Shown here piece by piece: positions 62,277-64,000 of a stretch of 64,000 bases of DNA. Positions within the stretch are counted from its first letter, which is position 1. Each line of letters begins with the position of its first letter. The stretch lies in NCBI GenBank assembly GCA_902524955.1, contig CABZEY010000003.1, forward strand, positions 57,853-121,852, in the 5' to 3' direction. Source of the stretch: an uncultured Pelagibacteraceae bacterium. GTDB lineage: Bacteria; Pseudomonadota; Alphaproteobacteria; Pelagibacterales; Pelagibacteraceae. The position numbers and the translations under genes were made by a program. Below the pieces are notes generated by a model that saw only the letters and a program-made list of their open reading frames with translations, did not search any database and was not told where the DNA came from.

Positions 62277-63116
62277 ATGAGTGAAAACATAGTAAAAGTA
62301 TATTGGCAACCTGGTTGTTCTAGTTGTTTGAAAACAAAGGAGTTCTTGAAAGATAATGGAGTAGACTTTAAATCAGTAAACGTTTTAGAAGATAAAACTG
62401 GTTTTGAAGATTTGCAAAGGTTTGGAGTGAAATTAGTTCCGGTTGTAGCTAAAGGTGATCAATGGGCTAATGGAGCAGTCTTTAGAGATGTTGCTAAAGT
62501 TGCAGGTTTTGACTACTCTTCACATAAAATGCTGGAACCACAAGTTATGGCTGACAAAATTAAGTCAATAAACTATTTTGCTAGAGAATTTTTGGATCAA
62601 ATACCTGAGGACAAACTTGATACTCTATTACCTGGTAGACCGAGATCTTATAGACAATTAGTTTACCATGTGTTCAATATTCCAGATGTTTTTTTAGATA
62701 GAGTTGAGCACAATAAGCCATATACGTATGAAGCATTGTTATCAATATTACCTAAAGAGATGAAAACTAAATCAGATTTAATGGATTATGGAAATAGGGT
62801 TTATGAGAGATTTGATAAATGGTGGAAGAGAGATGGAGATAAAGTTGACTTTGACCAACCAGGAAATGTTTATTATGGCGAGGTTAATTTACATGAAGTT
62901 TTAGAGAGAACTGGTTGGCACTCAGGTCAGCATGTTAGACAAATAAATTTACTCTTAAAAGAAAAATTAAGCATTAATCCCAAGAAAAACCTAGATGAAA
63001 CAATATTTGAAGGTTTGCCAATGCCAAAAAATATTTGGGATAATGAAAGATCGTTTTCTGAAGGGTCGTATTCAGGAAAAGCCTTATCAAGCGTAGAAGA
63101 TTTTAAAAATCTTTAG
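62277..63116 (+). CDS. Glutaredoxin-DinB fusion protein
   Basis: A 279-residue two-domain protein. Residues 5-75 are a glutaredoxin: YWQPGCSSCLKTKEFL (C14, C17) with the cis-Pro region VKLVPVVAKG. Residues 90-230 are a DinB/YfiT four-helix bundle with the metal-binding triad H131 (LVYHVFN), H215 and H219 (TGWHSGQHVRQ). DinB-fold enzymes elsewhere are thiol transferases that use bacillithiol or mycothiol; the glutaredoxin partner suggests a glutathione-linked transferase or isomerase here (inference). It is a single gene with its own upstream spacer and is convergent with ygfZ. Confidence 0.83.
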   Translation: MSENIVKVYWQPGCSSCLKTKEFLKDNGVDFKSVNVLEDKTGFEDLQRFGVKLVPVVAKGDQWANGAVFRDVAKVAGFDYSSHKMLEPQVMADKIKSINYFAREFLDQIPEDKLDTLLPGRPRSYRQLVYHVFNIPDVFLDRVEHNKPYTYEALLSILPKEMKTKSDLMDYGNRVYERFDKWWKRDGDKVDFDQPGNVYYGEVNLHEVLERTGWHSGQHVRQINLLLKEKLSINPKKNLDETIFEGLPMPKNIWDNERSFSEGSYSGKALSSVEDFKNL

Positions 63117-63119
63117 TAA

Positions 63120-63938
63120 TTAAATATATTCTGGCTTAATAATTTTAATTTTATTATTTAATCTTGAGCTGATATTTTTATTTTTAAAGCTATCAAATTT
63201 TGCCATTTTGATAATTGCAAAAGCAGGATTTGTGCTCACAATTTTTCCAATTATTTCATTTTCGAATATCAAATCTTCATTTATTTCAGCTTGATCAGCA
63301 TTGTTTATTCTAAATATTCTTTTAGCAATTTTATTTTTTAGATTCATTCTAGAGGTATTTTCCTGGCCGACATAGCAACCTTTCGCAAAATCAATTGCAT
63401 TTAGTTCTTTTAAATTTAATTCTAGGGAAAAAAATTGACCCTTAATTTCATTAAAAATATTATCAATAAGACCATTAGTATTAATAATTTGACGATAAAA
63501 ATCGTCATTATCTAGGTTAATATTTTTATCAATATGCTGATTTAAAATTAAATATTTACCTAATTTTTTATTTCTTGGATCGTCGAATTCCAAAATGTGT
63601 TTGATTGCTTGCTTATTATTAAAAGTAAATAAAATATGATAATTTGTTTCTTCTTTAATATTTATTTTAGATTGCAACTTGTAGAAGTTTAGTTTTTCAA
63701 TAAGTTCATTTAATAAAAAGCTATCAATTATGAAAAGGAATTGATCTTTAACTTTGGTTATAAAAAAATGGCTTATAACTTTACCTTGTGGAGATAGCAA
63801 GCAAGAGTATACTACTTTTTTTGTTTTGATTTTTTTTATGTCATTAGTGATGATATTATTCAAAAATACTTCAGATTCATCCCCAGTCACTGAAATTACT
63901 CTTTTGTTTTTAAGGTTAGTTGTATAGTTAGAACTCAT
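63120..63938 (-). CDS. ygfZ: Folate-binding iron-sulfur repair protein YgfZ
   Basis: A 272-residue member of the GcvT-fold family that supports iron-sulfur proteins in a folate-dependent way. The signature KGCYVGQE is at residues 186-193 with Cys188, and the GcvT-like N-domain (ISVTGDESEVFLNNIITNDI, LSPQGKVISHFFI) is clear. Its gene is divergent from a probable dihydroorotase, a pairing I recall from other alphaproteobacteria. Confidence 0.93.
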   Translation of the reverse strand: MSSNYTTNLKNKRVISVTGDESEVFLNNIITNDIKKIKTKKVVYSCLLSPQGKVISHFFITKVKDQFLFIIDSFLLNELIEKLNFYKLQSKINIKEETNYHILFTFNNKQAIKHILEFDDPRNKKLGKYLILNQHIDKNINLDNDDFYRQIINTNGLIDNIFNEIKGQFFSLELNLKELNAIDFAKGCYVGQENTSRMNLKNKIAKRIFRINNADQAEINEDLIFENEIIGKIVSTNPAFAIIKMAKFDSFKNKNISSRLNNKIKIIKPEYI

Positions 63939-63947
63939 AACTTTATT

Positions 63948-64000
63948 ATGTCATTATTATTAAAAAATGGTCAAGTTTATTATAAAAATAAACTCCAAAA
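63948..64000 (+). CDS. Probable amidohydrolase (dihydroorotase-like), only the first 17 codons
   Basis: ATG 63948 opens a frame that runs off the window: MSLLLKNGQVYYKNKLQ. The LLLKNGxV start is the usual N-terminus of cyclic amidohydrolases such as dihydroorotase and allantoinase, and ygfZ is often next to a dihydroorotase gene. Too little is visible for certainty. Confidence 0.5.
   Translation, partial: MSLLLKNGQVYYKNKLQ

Noticed and set aside
1..64000. Mobile elements, prophage, integrase or plasmid origin
   Set aside because: No transposase, integrase, terminal inverted repeats with target duplications, or phage genes were seen on either strand.

Overview
The window looks like chromosome of a SAR11-clade marine alphaproteobacterium ('Candidatus Pelagibacter' type). 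The evidence is very low G+C, almost no spacer DNA, many 1-20 bp gene overlaps, a proteorhodopsin with a complete retinal pathway, a tandem glycine riboswitch in front of gcvT, and general amino-acid and betaine ABC transporters. No phage, insertion sequence, integrase or CRISPR array was seen.

Layout. 1-7014 (+): the 3' part of a large repeat-rich exoprotein, an FhaC/ShlB-type outer-membrane transporter and an IalB-like protein. Together they look like a two-partner secretion locus. 7016-13042 (-): rpoH, rluD and the aapJQMP general amino-acid transporter, with a hairpin between aapJ and aapQ. 13171-14974 (-): betaine-type proXW without proV. 15189-20522: small membrane proteins, a tRNA-Arg, a 614-residue membrane/zinc-ribbon protein with a tiny leader gene, and a set of small secreted proteins and lipoproteins. 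20529-22981 (-): ABC-2 exporter and Sua5. 23020-24162 (+): xseB and ispA. 24159-29465 (-): crtI-crtB-crtY-blh-ispH. 29643-32332 (+): blue-tuned proteorhodopsin and dxs. 32335-43474: barrel-like exported protein, regulator/MFS pair, rhomboid protease, aroC, pdxH, a degenerate amidohydrolase, a rhodanese-repeat protein, gloA, proC, EamA transporter and an FAD oxidoreductase. 43576-48740 (+): glycine riboswitch, gcvTHP, a 53-codon gene and tspO. 48733-58184: ispB, an S49 peptidase, glyQS, ppdK, nadC and nadA. 58262-62205 (+): tRNA-Leu and a three-gene glucosylglycerate operon. 62277-64000: a glutaredoxin-DinB fusion, ygfZ and the first codons of a probable dihydroorotase.

The genes form a few clear modules. 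Isoprenoid genes (dxs, ispH, ispA) flank carotenoid cleavage genes that make retinal for the light-driven proton pump. Glycine is sensed by RNA and broken down by the cleavage system. The last operon both makes (GT81 synthase plus HAD phosphatase) and probably recycles (GH13_18 phosphorylase) a glucosylglycerate-type osmolyte.

The most unusual items are the two-partner exoprotein with autotransporter-type repeats, the synthesis-plus-phosphorolysis osmolyte operon, hairpins in the rhodopsin leader, two very small coupled genes missed by length cut-offs, a poly-lysine extension on GlyQ, and a secreted amidohydrolase that has lost its HxH motif. No stretch longer than about 300 bases lacks a gene or RNA element.
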